Part shown: positions 39,763 to 48,491 of the stretch, one piece after another
Numbering within the stretch: the first letter of the stretch is position 1
Layout: each line of letters starts with the position of its first letter
Source of the DNA: Actinomycetota bacterium
Lineage (GTDB): Bacteria; Actinomycetota; Nitriliruptoria; Nitriliruptorales; JAHWKO01
Reading direction: 5' to 3'
Length of the DNA stretch: 64,000 nt
NCBI GenBank assembly: GCA_019347675.1
Contig: JAHWKW010000007.1
Location: forward strand, 91,808-155,807
Notes under the pieces: model-generated
Told to the model about the DNA's origin: nothing
Databases searched by the model: none
What the model saw: only the letters and a program-made list of their open reading frames with translations
Program-made: the position numbers and the translations under genes

Positions 39763-40440
39763 ATGCCCCGAGCCGTCGTCCCGCTCGGAGCGTCGCTCGT
39801 GCCGTCGTCACGTGTTCCCGTGGACTCGCACCGGTGGACGGTGGTGCAGCGCGAAGCCGAGACGTGCACCCGGTGCGAGCTGCACACGGCCCGGAGCCGG
39901 GTCGTGTTCGGTGACGGCGATCCCGGCGCCGAGCTCGTGTTCGTCGGCGACTCCCCGCGCCACAGCGAGGAGCTATCCGGCCGGGCGCTGGCCGGCGCTG
40001 CGGGGAACCTCCTCGACAACGTGCTCCTGGAGAACGGGCTGCGCCGCGAGGACGTGTACGTCTGCAACCTCGTCAAGTGCCGCCCTCCCGGCAACCGTCC
40101 CCCCCAAGCCGACGAGATCGGCGCGTGTCGCCGGCACCTCCACGATCAGCTGGGGCTCGTCGCCGCACGCGTCATCGTGGCCCTCGGTCCGGCCGCGGCG
40201 CAGCTGTTGTTGGGCCGCCGTGCTCCGCTCGAGAAGGTCGCCGGGTACCGGTTCGAGGCACCCGGAGCGACGCTGATCGCGACGTACCACCCGATCGCTG
40301 CGCTCAGGGGCAACGCCACCGCCATGGCCGCGTTGCGCCGGGACGTCCGGACGGCGGCGGGGATCCTGACCGGCCGTATCGCATCGGCGCGTGATGCCGT
40401 CGGCGAGCTCCGGGAGGGTCAGGGGTCGGCGGCGTCTTGA
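39763..40440 (+). CDS. Family-4 uracil-DNA glycosylase-like protein with altered motif 1
   Basis: 225 residues. The 4Fe-4S Cys ligands of family-4 UDG appear: CTRCELH near residue 35, NLVKCRPPGNRPP near 105 and EIGACRRHL near 121. Motif 3 is TYHPIAAL. The uracil-site motif 1, usually GEAPG-xED, is here GDSPRHSEELSGRALAG, so the catalytic and uracil-binding loop differs. It may have a changed base specificity or reduced activity. The start is uncertain: ATG 39763 lacks a good SD, and GTG 39820 would give a more typical N-terminus. Confidence 0.8.
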   Translation: MPRAVVPLGASLVPSSRVPVDSHRWTVVQREAETCTRCELHTARSRVVFGDGDPGAELVFVGDSPRHSEELSGRALAGAAGNLLDNVLLENGLRREDVYVCNLVKCRPPGNRPPQADEIGACRRHLHDQLGLVAARVIVALGPAAAQLLLGRRAPLEKVAGYRFEAPGATLIATYHPIAALRGNATAMAALRRDVRTAAGILTGRIASARDAVGELREGQGSAAS

Positions 40441-40982
40441 CGTTCGAGCGACGCCCCCGGCCACAGCGGGAGCTGGTGCTGCGCACCCACGGGGCGGACG
40501 ACACGCGTGCGCTGGCGGCAACGATCGCCGAGGCGCTGCGGCCCGGCGACGTCGTCTCGCTCAGCGGCGAGCTCGGCGCCGGTAAGACCTGCTTCGTGCA
40601 AGGCGCCGCCAGTGCGCTGGGGGTCACCGGCCGCGTGACGTCGCCGACGTTCACCCTGGTGCGGCCCTACCAGGCCCGCTTGCCCGGCGACGACGTCGCC
40701 GTCGAGCTCGTGCACGTCGATGTCTACCGCCTCGACCGGCTCCAGGAGGTGGTCGAGCTGGGCGAGGACGTCATCCTGGGCGACGAGCAGATCACGTTCG
40801 TCGAGTGGGGCGACGTCGTCGACGCGCTGCTGGGCACCGACCGGCTGGAGGTGGAGCTGGCGCTCGGCGACGCTGACGACGAGCGGATCGTCCGCGTCCG
40901 CGGCCACGGTCGCTGGGCCGACCGCGTCGCCGACGTGGCCCCGCGGCTGCAGCGTTGGGCGGTGCAGGAGCCGTCCCGGTGA
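40437..40982 (+). CDS. tsaE: TsaE, tRNA t6A biosynthesis ATPase
   Basis: 181 residues. Walker A is SLSGELGAGKTCFVQGAASA, followed by GRVTSPTFTLVRPYQA, HVDVYRLDRLQEVVELGED and ITFVEWGD. It is the ATPase partner of TsaBD for N6-threonylcarbamoyl-adenosine at tRNA position 37. TTG 40437 overlaps the UDG stop (TTGA), and tsaB overlaps its stop, so the genes are translationally coupled. Confidence 0.95.
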   Translation: MTFERRPRPQRELVLRTHGADDTRALAATIAEALRPGDVVSLSGELGAGKTCFVQGAASALGVTGRVTSPTFTLVRPYQARLPGDDVAVELVHVDVYRLDRLQEVVELGEDVILGDEQITFVEWGDVVDALLGTDRLEVELALGDADDERIVRVRGHGRWADRVADVAPRLQRWAVQEPSR

Positions 40983-41695
40983 TCGTGCTCGCGATCGAGA
41001 CGTCGACGGCACGGTCGTCGGTCTGCCTCGCGCGACAGGGCCGGGTCCTGGCCTCCGCCGCTCTGGGTGTCGAACAGCGTCACGGCGAGTTCGTGGCTCC
41101 GGCCATCGACTTCTGTCTGCGTCAGTCGGGCCACACGACCGACGACATCACCGGTGTCGCGGTCGGTGTGGGCCCCGGGTTGTACACCGGACTGCGGGTG
41201 GGGATCGCCACCGCGCGGACGTTCGCGGCGACCCGGCGCCTACCGGTGGTGGGTCTGTGCGGCCTGGACGTGTTGGCGTTCCAGGTCCGTCACGTGCGCC
41301 GGCTGATCTGCGCTGCCCTGGACGCGCGACGAGGCGAGGTGTTCTGGGCCTTCTACCGCTTCGCGCCCGGCGGGGTCCAGCGGGCCACGGAGCTGGGGGT
41401 CGGCAGCCCCACCGCGCTGGCCGCGGAGATCGAGGGTGCCGGCGAGGAGTGCCTGGTGGTCGGCGACGGCGGGCTGCGCTACGCCGATGTGCTGCAGGGC
41501 GTCGACGCCGACGTCGCCGGCCTCGAGAACGCCCACCCGGACGCTGCCGACCTCGCCGTCCTGGCCCTGCCGCGTTTCGTGCGCGAGGACACCCAGCGCC
41601 CCGATCAGCTCCAACCCGTGTACCTGCGCAAGGCCGACGCGCGTCTGGGCTGGGAAGCCCGCGGGCGCCTCCGTGGCGGCCGCCCACAGCGGTGA
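40979..41695 (+). CDS. tsaB: TsaB, t6A biosynthesis scaffold protein
   Basis: 238 residues of ASKHA fold: VLAIETSTARSSVCLARQGR, GVAVGVGPGLYTGLRVGIAT and ARTFAATRRLPVVGLCGLDV. It dimerises with TsaD and is inactive alone. GTG 40979 overlaps the tsaE stop (GTGA), and AGGAG lies 9 nt upstream. The stop overlaps rimI. Confidence 0.95.
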   Translation: MIVLAIETSTARSSVCLARQGRVLASAALGVEQRHGEFVAPAIDFCLRQSGHTTDDITGVAVGVGPGLYTGLRVGIATARTFAATRRLPVVGLCGLDVLAFQVRHVRRLICAALDARRGEVFWAFYRFAPGGVQRATELGVGSPTALAAEIEGAGEECLVVGDGGLRYADVLQGVDADVAGLENAHPDAADLAVLALPRFVREDTQRPDQLQPVYLRKADARLGWEARGRLRGGRPQR

Positions 41696-42252
41696 CCGGA
41701 GGCCGGCGGTGCTCGCGGCGGGCAGCGGCCGCGCGCGGTGACGGTCCCGCCCGGACACGGTTGCGGCGGATGCACCCGGGCGATCTCGATCAGGTCCACG
41801 CCATCGAACGCGCCGTGTACCCGCGGCCATGGCCCCGTGAGATGTTCGTGTCGGAGCTGGCCCAGCCCGACACCCGCACCTACCTCGTCGCTGAGCGCGG
41901 CGGCGCCGTCGTGGGCTACGCCGGGTCGATGCTCGTCGTGGACGAGGCGCACATCACCACGGTGGTGGTGCAGGACACGCACCGGCGCCGTGGCGTTGCG
42001 ACCGCGCTGGTCGTGGCCGTGCTGGGCGACGCCCGTCGACGCGGAGCCCAGGCCGCCACCCTCGAGGTGCGCCACACCAACGCCGCGGCACGCGAGCTGT
42101 ACCGTGGTCTGGGCTTCGCGCCGGTCGGGGTGCGCCCGGGCTACTACGACGACACGGGGGAGGACGCGGTCATCATGTGGCTGCACGACCTGCAGAGCGA
42201 CGACGTCGCGGCGTCGCTCGCCGCTGCCCGTGGCCGGTCCGGCGGGACCTGA
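41692..42252 (+). CDS. rimI: RimI-type ribosomal-protein alanine acetyltransferase
   Basis: 186 residues. GNAT core: LDQVHAIERAVYPRPWPREM, the acetyl-CoA loop VVQDTHRRRGVATALVVAVL, and LEVRHTNAAARELYRGLGFA followed by GVRPGYYDDTGEDAVIMWL, the RimI hallmark. GTG 41692 overlaps the tsaB stop, like its neighbours, and is chosen over ATG 41770, which would cut the first beta strand (TRLRRM). The ~20-residue N-terminal extension is Arg-rich. Confidence 0.93.
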   Translation: MTGGRRCSRRAAAARGDGPARTRLRRMHPGDLDQVHAIERAVYPRPWPREMFVSELAQPDTRTYLVAERGGAVVGYAGSMLVVDEAHITTVVVQDTHRRRGVATALVVAVLGDARRRGAQAATLEVRHTNAAARELYRGLGFAPVGVRPGYYDDTGEDAVIMWLHDLQSDDVAASLAAARGRSGGT

Positions 42253-42257
42253 GACCG

Positions 42258-43301
42258 GTGCTCGTGCTCGGCATCGAGACGTCCTGCGACGAGACGGCGG
42301 TCGGGGTGGTCGAGGATCGGCTGCGAGTCCGGGCCAACGTCGTCGCGTCACAGGTCGAGCTGCACGCGCCCTACGGCGGTGTCATCCCCGAGCTCGCCGC
42401 CCGCGCCCACCTGGAGCTCCTCCAGCCCACCATCGACCGGGCGCTGGTCGAAGCCGGCGCGAACCTCGATGACGTGGACGCCGTCGCGGTGACCGCCGGC
42501 CCCGGCCTGGTGGGGGCCCTGCTGGTGGGTGTGGCGGCCGCGAAGGCGCTGGCGCTGGCGCGCCGTCTGCCGCTGGTGGGCGTCAACCACCTGCGCGCCC
42601 ATGTGATCGCCACGCAACTGGAGTACGGCGACCTGCAACCACCGCTCGTGGCGCTGGTCGTGTCCGGGGGGCACACCAGCCTGGTGCGCATGGACGGCGA
42701 CGGCGCCGGGGCGGCCGCGACGTTCCGGGAGCTCGGCTCCACCGTCGACGACGCCGCCGGTGAGGCGTTCGACAAGATCGCGCGGGTCCTCGGCCTGGGC
42801 TTCCCCGGCGGGCCCGAGATCGACCGCCTGGCACGCCAAGGTGATCCCACGGCCGTGGACTTTCCCAGGCCGCTGTGGCGCGAACGGTCCTACGACTTCT
42901 CATTCTCGGGTCTGAAGACCGCCGTCATCCGCTACCTGCGACGCCTGGAGGACGCGGGCGAGCAACCCGACCTGGCTGACGTCGCCGCGTCCTTCCAGGA
43001 GGCCGCCGTCGACGTCCAGGTGGACAAGACCCTCGCCGCGGCCGCCGCGGAAGGCGTCACCACGGTCGTGATCGCCGGCGGGGTGGCGGCCAATTCTCGG
43101 CTGCGCGCCCGGATGGATCAGGCCTGTGGCGAGCACGGCATGCGGCTGCTGACCCCATCCCCGGCGCTGTGCACCGACAACGGTGCGATGGTCGCAGCGG
43201 CCGGAGCCAACCTCGTGGCCGATGGTCACCGCTCACCGCTGGAACTGTCGGTCGACCCGGGCCTGTCGCTGGTCGATGAGCCGCACGGGCCGGTCCCGTG
43301 A
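42258..43301 (+). CDS. tsaD: TsaD, tRNA N6-adenosine threonylcarbamoyltransferase
   Basis: 347 residues. VLVLGIETSCDETAVGVVED starts the fold. The metal-binding H-x3-H is in GVNHLRAHVIATQ (usual HLEGH; here HLRAH with both His kept), and phosphate/ligand loops are VVSGGHTSLVRM and IAGGVAANSRLRARM. It transfers the threonylcarbamoyl group onto A37 of ANN-decoding tRNAs. GTG 42258 lies 5 bp after rimI. Confidence 0.96.
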   Translation: MLVLGIETSCDETAVGVVEDRLRVRANVVASQVELHAPYGGVIPELAARAHLELLQPTIDRALVEAGANLDDVDAVAVTAGPGLVGALLVGVAAAKALALARRLPLVGVNHLRAHVIATQLEYGDLQPPLVALVVSGGHTSLVRMDGDGAGAAATFRELGSTVDDAAGEAFDKIARVLGLGFPGGPEIDRLARQGDPTAVDFPRPLWRERSYDFSFSGLKTAVIRYLRRLEDAGEQPDLADVAASFQEAAVDVQVDKTLAAAAAEGVTTVVIAGGVAANSRLRARMDQACGEHGMRLLTPSPALCTDNGAMVAAAGANLVADGHRSPLELSVDPGLSLVDEPHGPVP

Positions 43302-44146
43302 CGGTGCTGTCGCGGACCCGCTGGCGTCGCGTGCGTCGCGACGAGGTCGTTGACGTCGCCCACATGCTCGAGACGTGGCCGTGCCCGGCAGGGGGCGCCG
43401 CGCGCCATATGTTCCTCCTGTCGACGCTGCGATCCAATGGCCCATCGGTGATGCGGCTGGCCGAGTGGCGCGGCCGGTCGGCGGTGTGCGTCGTGCTGCC
43501 CGACCAGCTGATCGTCCCCGCCGGCGACCCGCAGGTCCTGGCGCGCGCGGGAGTGCCCAACCGCGGGTGGCGCATCATGGTCGGCGACGCTGCCGCCGCT
43601 GACGTGTTGCTCGAACGGTGGGGCAGCGACGCGTCCATGGTCGTCCACCGGCAGCGCTTCGAGCTGGTCGACCCCGGCCGGGTTCCCGACGCGCAGGCGC
43701 TCCCCGACCCGGGGTTGCGGCCGGGGCGACGCGAGGATGTGCCCGGCCTGGCGCAGCTGGCCGTGCAGCTCCACGTCGACGACGGGTATGGCCCAGACCC
43801 CGGCGGGTCCGGCTACCGGGCGTACCGTGACCGCATGGAGCGGGCGGTCCGCGCCGGCACCGTCGTGTGTGTCGGGCCGCCGGGGGATCCGCTGGTCAAG
43901 ATCGAGCGGGCCGTGGACTGCGACGACTACGGGGTGCAGCTGGCGGGGGTCTGCGTGCGTCGCGACCGCCGGGCGGAGGGTTTGGGACGCGCATCGGTCA
44001 CGGCCGTCGTCCGTGACGCCCTCCACCGCCACCCCGGTCGGCCGGTCGCGCTGCACGTGCGGGCGGACAACATGGTGGCGCTGCGGACCTACGCCACCGC
44101 GGGCTTCGTCGACCGCGAGGAGTGGCGACTGGCCGTCCGCACGTGA
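43298..44146 (+). CDS. DUF4081-GNAT acetyltransferase
   Basis: 282 residues. The N-terminal DUF4081-like half (MLETWPCPAGGAARHMFLLS) precedes a C-terminal GNAT domain with AGVCVRRDRRAEGLGRASVT and VRADNMVALRTYATAGFVDR. The fusion is common in actinobacteria; function unknown. GTG 43298 overlaps the tsaD stop (GTGA), so it is part of the tsa operon. It is followed by two copies of GAAGAGAATCGC (44145-44168). Confidence 0.83.
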   Translation: MTVLSRTRWRRVRRDEVVDVAHMLETWPCPAGGAARHMFLLSTLRSNGPSVMRLAEWRGRSAVCVVLPDQLIVPAGDPQVLARAGVPNRGWRIMVGDAAAADVLLERWGSDASMVVHRQRFELVDPGRVPDAQALPDPGLRPGRREDVPGLAQLAVQLHVDDGYGPDPGGSGYRAYRDRMERAVRAGTVVCVGPPGDPLVKIERAVDCDDYGVQLAGVCVRRDRRAEGLGRASVTAVVRDALHRHPGRPVALHVRADNMVALRTYATAGFVDREEWRLAVRT

Positions 44147-44174
44147 AGAGAATCGCGAAGAGAATCGCGGCCGA

Positions 44175-44663
44175 TCAGCGCACGTCGGCCAGCAGCCCCC
44201 GTTCGTCGAGTCGCTCGACCAGTTCCTCGCTGGTCGTGCCGTACAGAGCTGCGAGCGATCGCAGGTCGGTCTGACGCAGCGTCAAGACCCGGCCGTTGTA
44301 GTCACCACGCTGCGCCTGGATCGTGCCGGCGTACCGCGACACCGGCCGGAACCGGGGCTCGACCTCGTGCTCGTGCAGCCGGGTGAGATCCAGCGCGACG
44401 CGCGGGCGCGTCGGCTCGGGTTGCGGTTCGTCGATGTCCGGCTCAGGCAGTAATTCGCCCACCGGAACGCCGTAGAAGTCGGCGAGTTCGGCCAGCTTCG
44501 CCAGCGACACCGCCCGATCGCCACGTTCGTAGGAGCCGACCACCACGGCCTTCCAATGCCCGCCGCTGTGCTGCTGGACGTCCTGCAGGGTCAGATCCTG
44601 CTGGGCACGGATCGCGCGGAGACGCTCGCCGAGGCGATGCTGGTACTCCGTCGCGCTGGTCAC
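44175..44663 (-). CDS. BldD-type regulator, paralogue 3
   Basis: 162 residues, same length and layout as the copy at 2.97 kb. XRE domain LGERLRAIRAQQDLTLQDVQ to VVVGSYERGDRAVSLAKLAE, then DFYGVPVGELLPE and VALDLTRLHEHEV. The C-terminal c-di-GMP signature is R119-G-D, eight residues, then R-Q-T-D. GTG 44663 is preferred (GGAG upstream, matches the paralogues' starts); upstream TTG 44693 and GTG 44690 are possible. It is divergent from groES, separated by a 336-base region holding CIRCE elements. Confidence 0.87.
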   Translation of the reverse strand: MTSATEYQHRLGERLRAIRAQQDLTLQDVQQHSGGHWKAVVVGSYERGDRAVSLAKLAELADFYGVPVGELLPEPDIDEPQPEPTRPRVALDLTRLHEHEVEPRFRPVSRYAGTIQAQRGDYNGRVLTLRQTDLRSLAALYGTTSEELVERLDERGLLADVR

Positions 44664-44858
44664 GTCCGCTCCGATCGTGCTCGGTCGCACCAACAGTGTC
44701 GGACATGGCCGCCCGGGCGCGTGCGCCGGGGTCGGCCGTCCGTCCGGGGAGCAACGACGTTGGACGCGGCGACCGGTGGTCGCTCACGGGCTCGGCGGAT
44801 CGGATCGTTGCCGGCCGACGCTGATGCGGTCACTGCGAACCGGCTTGGGAGCCGATCG

Positions 44859-44885
44859 TTTGCACTCTCATGGGGAGAGTGCTAA
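44859..44885 (+). promoter_or_regulatory. CIRCE element 1 (HrcA operator) overlapping the groES promoter
   Basis: TTTGCACTC, nine bases, GAGTGCTAA; consensus TTAGCACTC-N9-GAGTGCTAA with one mismatch. It overlaps a promoter with TTGCAC (44860-44865), a 17-base spacer and TAATTT (44883-44888), so HrcA binding would block RNA polymerase. Confidence 0.93.
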
Positions 44886-44888
44886 TTT
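44860..44888 (+). promoter_or_regulatory. groESL promoter
   Basis: TTGCAC and TAATTT separated by 17 bases, embedded in CIRCE element 1, about 112 bases upstream of groES. Confidence 0.7.
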
Positions 44889-44896
44889 CCCCGCTG

Positions 44897-44923
44897 TTGG
44901 CACCCGCCGGGGCAGAGTGCTAG
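44897..44923 (+). promoter_or_regulatory. CIRCE element 2 (degenerate)
   Basis: TTGGCACCC, nine bases, GAGTGCTAG. The right arm matches the consensus except the last base; the left arm has two changes. It lies 11 bases after element 1, inside the transcribed leader. Confidence 0.8.
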
Positions 44924-44999
44924 CCCTGGAAGGCCCCAGCGGCTGGCAACGAAGGCACCTTAACACCACGAACCTTACACCACACGTACGGAGGGAACG

Positions 45000-45311
45000 T
45001 TGGCCACCACCGCAACGAACGTGCGGGTCCGCCCGCTCGAGGACCGGGTCGTCGTGACCTTGAGCGAAGCCGAGGAGACCACCGCATCGGGGCTCGTCAT
45101 CCCGGACACCGCCAAGGAGAAGCCCCAGCAGGGCACGGTCGTCGCCGTCGGGCCGGGGAAGCGCTCGGAGCAGACCGGCGACATCGTGCAGCTGGACGTG
45201 CGTGAGGGCGACACGGTCCTCTTCAGCAAGTACGGCGGCACGGAGGTCAAGATCGACGGTGAGGACTACCTGATCCTCTCCGCTCGCGACCTGCTCGCGG
45301 TCATCGAGTAG
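45000..45311 (+). CDS. groES: Co-chaperonin GroES
   Basis: 103 residues. [40 protein letters not shown] and [14 protein letters not shown] are canonical; the mobile loop (about residues 22-38) is intact. It caps GroEL. TTG 45000 with GGAGGG 5 nt upstream is used because no ATG or GTG gives the conserved N-terminus. First gene of groESL. Confidence 0.98.
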   Translation: MATTATNVRVRPLEDRVVVTLSEAEETTASGLVIPDTAKEKPQQGTVVAVGPGKRSEQTGDIVQLDVREGDTVLFSKYGGTEVKIDGEDYLILSARDLLAVIE

Positions 45312-47012
<1,701 letters not shown>

Positions 47013-47051
47013 TCCACCTCACCTCACTCACCGAGGCGCCAACGCGCGCGA

Positions 47052-47083
47052 CCGGAGGGCCCGCCTGCAGGCGGGCCCTCCGG
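47052..47083 (+). terminator. groESL terminator
   Basis: CCGGAGGGCCCGCC, loop TGCA and GGCGGGCCCTCCGG, a 14-bp perfect stem 40 bases after groEL. No T-run, as is common in high-GC actinobacteria. Confidence 0.85.
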
Positions 47084-47322
47084 CATCTGCGGGCGGGCCG
47101 CGCCGGGTGATCTCCGTGCGCTTCGGGGCGTCGCGCGACGCCCCGGCAGCCCCTACCGCCCGACGGGGTCCGCGTCGATGAATCCCGTCGCGAGGAGGGC
47201 GGTCCAGGCCGCCGCCACGGCGACCGTGGTCCGGGCAGATCTCAACACGGGTGAATCCCAACACGGGTGAATCCATGGGGCTGCAGCGTACGACCGGGCC
47301 GCCATGGCTACCCTCGCCCGCC
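47084..47322. other. Intergenic region after groEL
   Basis: No gene recognised. It holds a 16-base tandem duplication of CAACACGGGTGAATCC (47243-47258, 47259-47274). TACCCT at about 47309-47314, 8 bases before the next ATG, could be a leaderless -10 box. Confidence 0.55.
47243..47274. repeat. 16-bp tandem duplication
   Basis: Two adjacent perfect copies of CAACACGGGTGAATCC, upstream of the lipoprotein gene. Confidence 0.9.
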
Positions 47323-48168
47323 ATGCGTTATCTCGCCGCCTTGTTCGCTGCCCTGTCCGCGGCTGTGGGGGTGGCCTGCGGACCGGGGACGTCCACGGCC
47401 GCTGGCGACCGTGACGTCAACGACATCCGCCGGGCGCGGGCTGCCCTCACCGAACCCGTCGAGCGCGTCGGGACGCTCGCGATGAGCCTGACCCGCGACG
47501 TCACCGCCGTCCGGCTGGGTGAGCCGCCGGACCCCGCCGAGCGGCTGGCTGCTGTCGACGCCGTACGGGCAGGGGTGTTGAACGACCTGGCGACAGCGTC
47601 CGCCCAGCTGGCGGACACGAACCTGGTGGGCTCGGGTGGCGCCATCGTCGACGCTCGCGCCGCACTCGCAGAGGTCGCCGCCGCTGCGGACGCTGTGGCG
47701 GCGGCCGCCCGAGCGGACCTGGAGTTCGTCGCGACGCTCGCCTCGGCAGATGCCGAGCTCGTCCAGCTCGTGGCCGTGTGGGATCAGCCGGGTTCCCGTC
47801 GCGAGCAGCTCACACGACTCGCCGAGGCGGCCGACGCGGCCGGCGAGCTGGCGATACGCCTGCGCGCAACCGACGAACGGCCGCCGTGCGGGGCGGCCGT
47901 CGCCCGGCGAGCTGATGCTGCCGCGACCGCGGCAGCGGCCAGCACCGAGCTGCGTGGCCTGGTCGCGGCCCGCCGCGGCACCGCGTTCGACCGCCGCCGG
48001 GCCGAGCTCGCGGCGGACCCCGCCGGTGCGGGGATCGCACACCTGGCCGCCCTGGATGTCGCCGACCGCCCGTGTGTCGAGCGTGAGGCCGCCACGGTGG
48101 TCGCGACCGACCATCTGCGGGCGACCATCGACCGTCTGGTCACCGTGCTCAACGACCCGCCGACCTAG
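47323..48168 (+). CDS. Predicted lipoprotein, alanine-rich, unknown function
   Basis: 281 residues. A lipoprotein signal (MRYLAALFAALSAAVGVACG; lipobox VGVAC, lipidated Cys at about 19) is followed by an alanine-rich, mostly helical domain with two further Cys pairs (PPCGAAV, RPCVERE). No family recognised. It is translated from ATG 47323 rather than upstream alternatives because the signal starts there. It precedes a BldC-like gene. Confidence 0.7.
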   Translation: MRYLAALFAALSAAVGVACGPGTSTAAGDRDVNDIRRARAALTEPVERVGTLAMSLTRDVTAVRLGEPPDPAERLAAVDAVRAGVLNDLATASAQLADTNLVGSGGAIVDARAALAEVAAAADAVAAAARADLEFVATLASADAELVQLVAVWDQPGSRREQLTRLAEAADAAGELAIRLRATDERPPCGAAVARRADAAATAAAASTELRGLVAARRGTAFDRRRAELAADPAGAGIAHLAALDVADRPCVEREAATVVATDHLRATIDRLVTVLNDPPT

Positions 48169-48195
48169 CATGGCCGGATCGCGACGGGGGACGGT

Positions 48196-48447
48196 GTGCC
48201 GCGGGATCGCACGGCGCTGTTGGGGCTGCTGGATCCCTCCGGCGCGCACGCGCGGCGAGCCGGCGACGAGCACTACTTCCGCACCGGCGAGGTCGCAACG
48301 ATCCTGCGCGTCAGCTCCAGGGCCGTCCGGTCGTGGGCCGACGACGGGAAGCTGGAGTGCGTGCGAACCACCGGAGGTCATCGGCTGTTCCCGGCCGCGA
48401 CGGTCCGTGCCGCCCTGGACCGCATGGAGAGTCGCGGGGACGCCTGA
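48196..48447 (+). CDS. MerR/BldC-like helix-turn-helix protein
   Basis: 83 residues. A single winged HTH of BldC/excisionase type: YFRTGEVATILRVSSRAVRS, WADDGKLECVRTTGGHRLFP. BldC-like proteins bind DNA cooperatively without an effector domain and control development in Streptomyces. The ~27-residue N-terminal extension is not part of the HTH. GTG 48196. It may regulate the downstream surface-polysaccharide genes, but this is a guess from position. Confidence 0.82.
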   Translation: MPRDRTALLGLLDPSGAHARRAGDEHYFRTGEVATILRVSSRAVRSWADDGKLECVRTTGGHRLFPAATVRAALDRMESRGDA

Positions 48448-48491
48448 ACCAGTTCCACGGTCTGGCCGGCCGGGTCGGTTACCCTCCCGGC

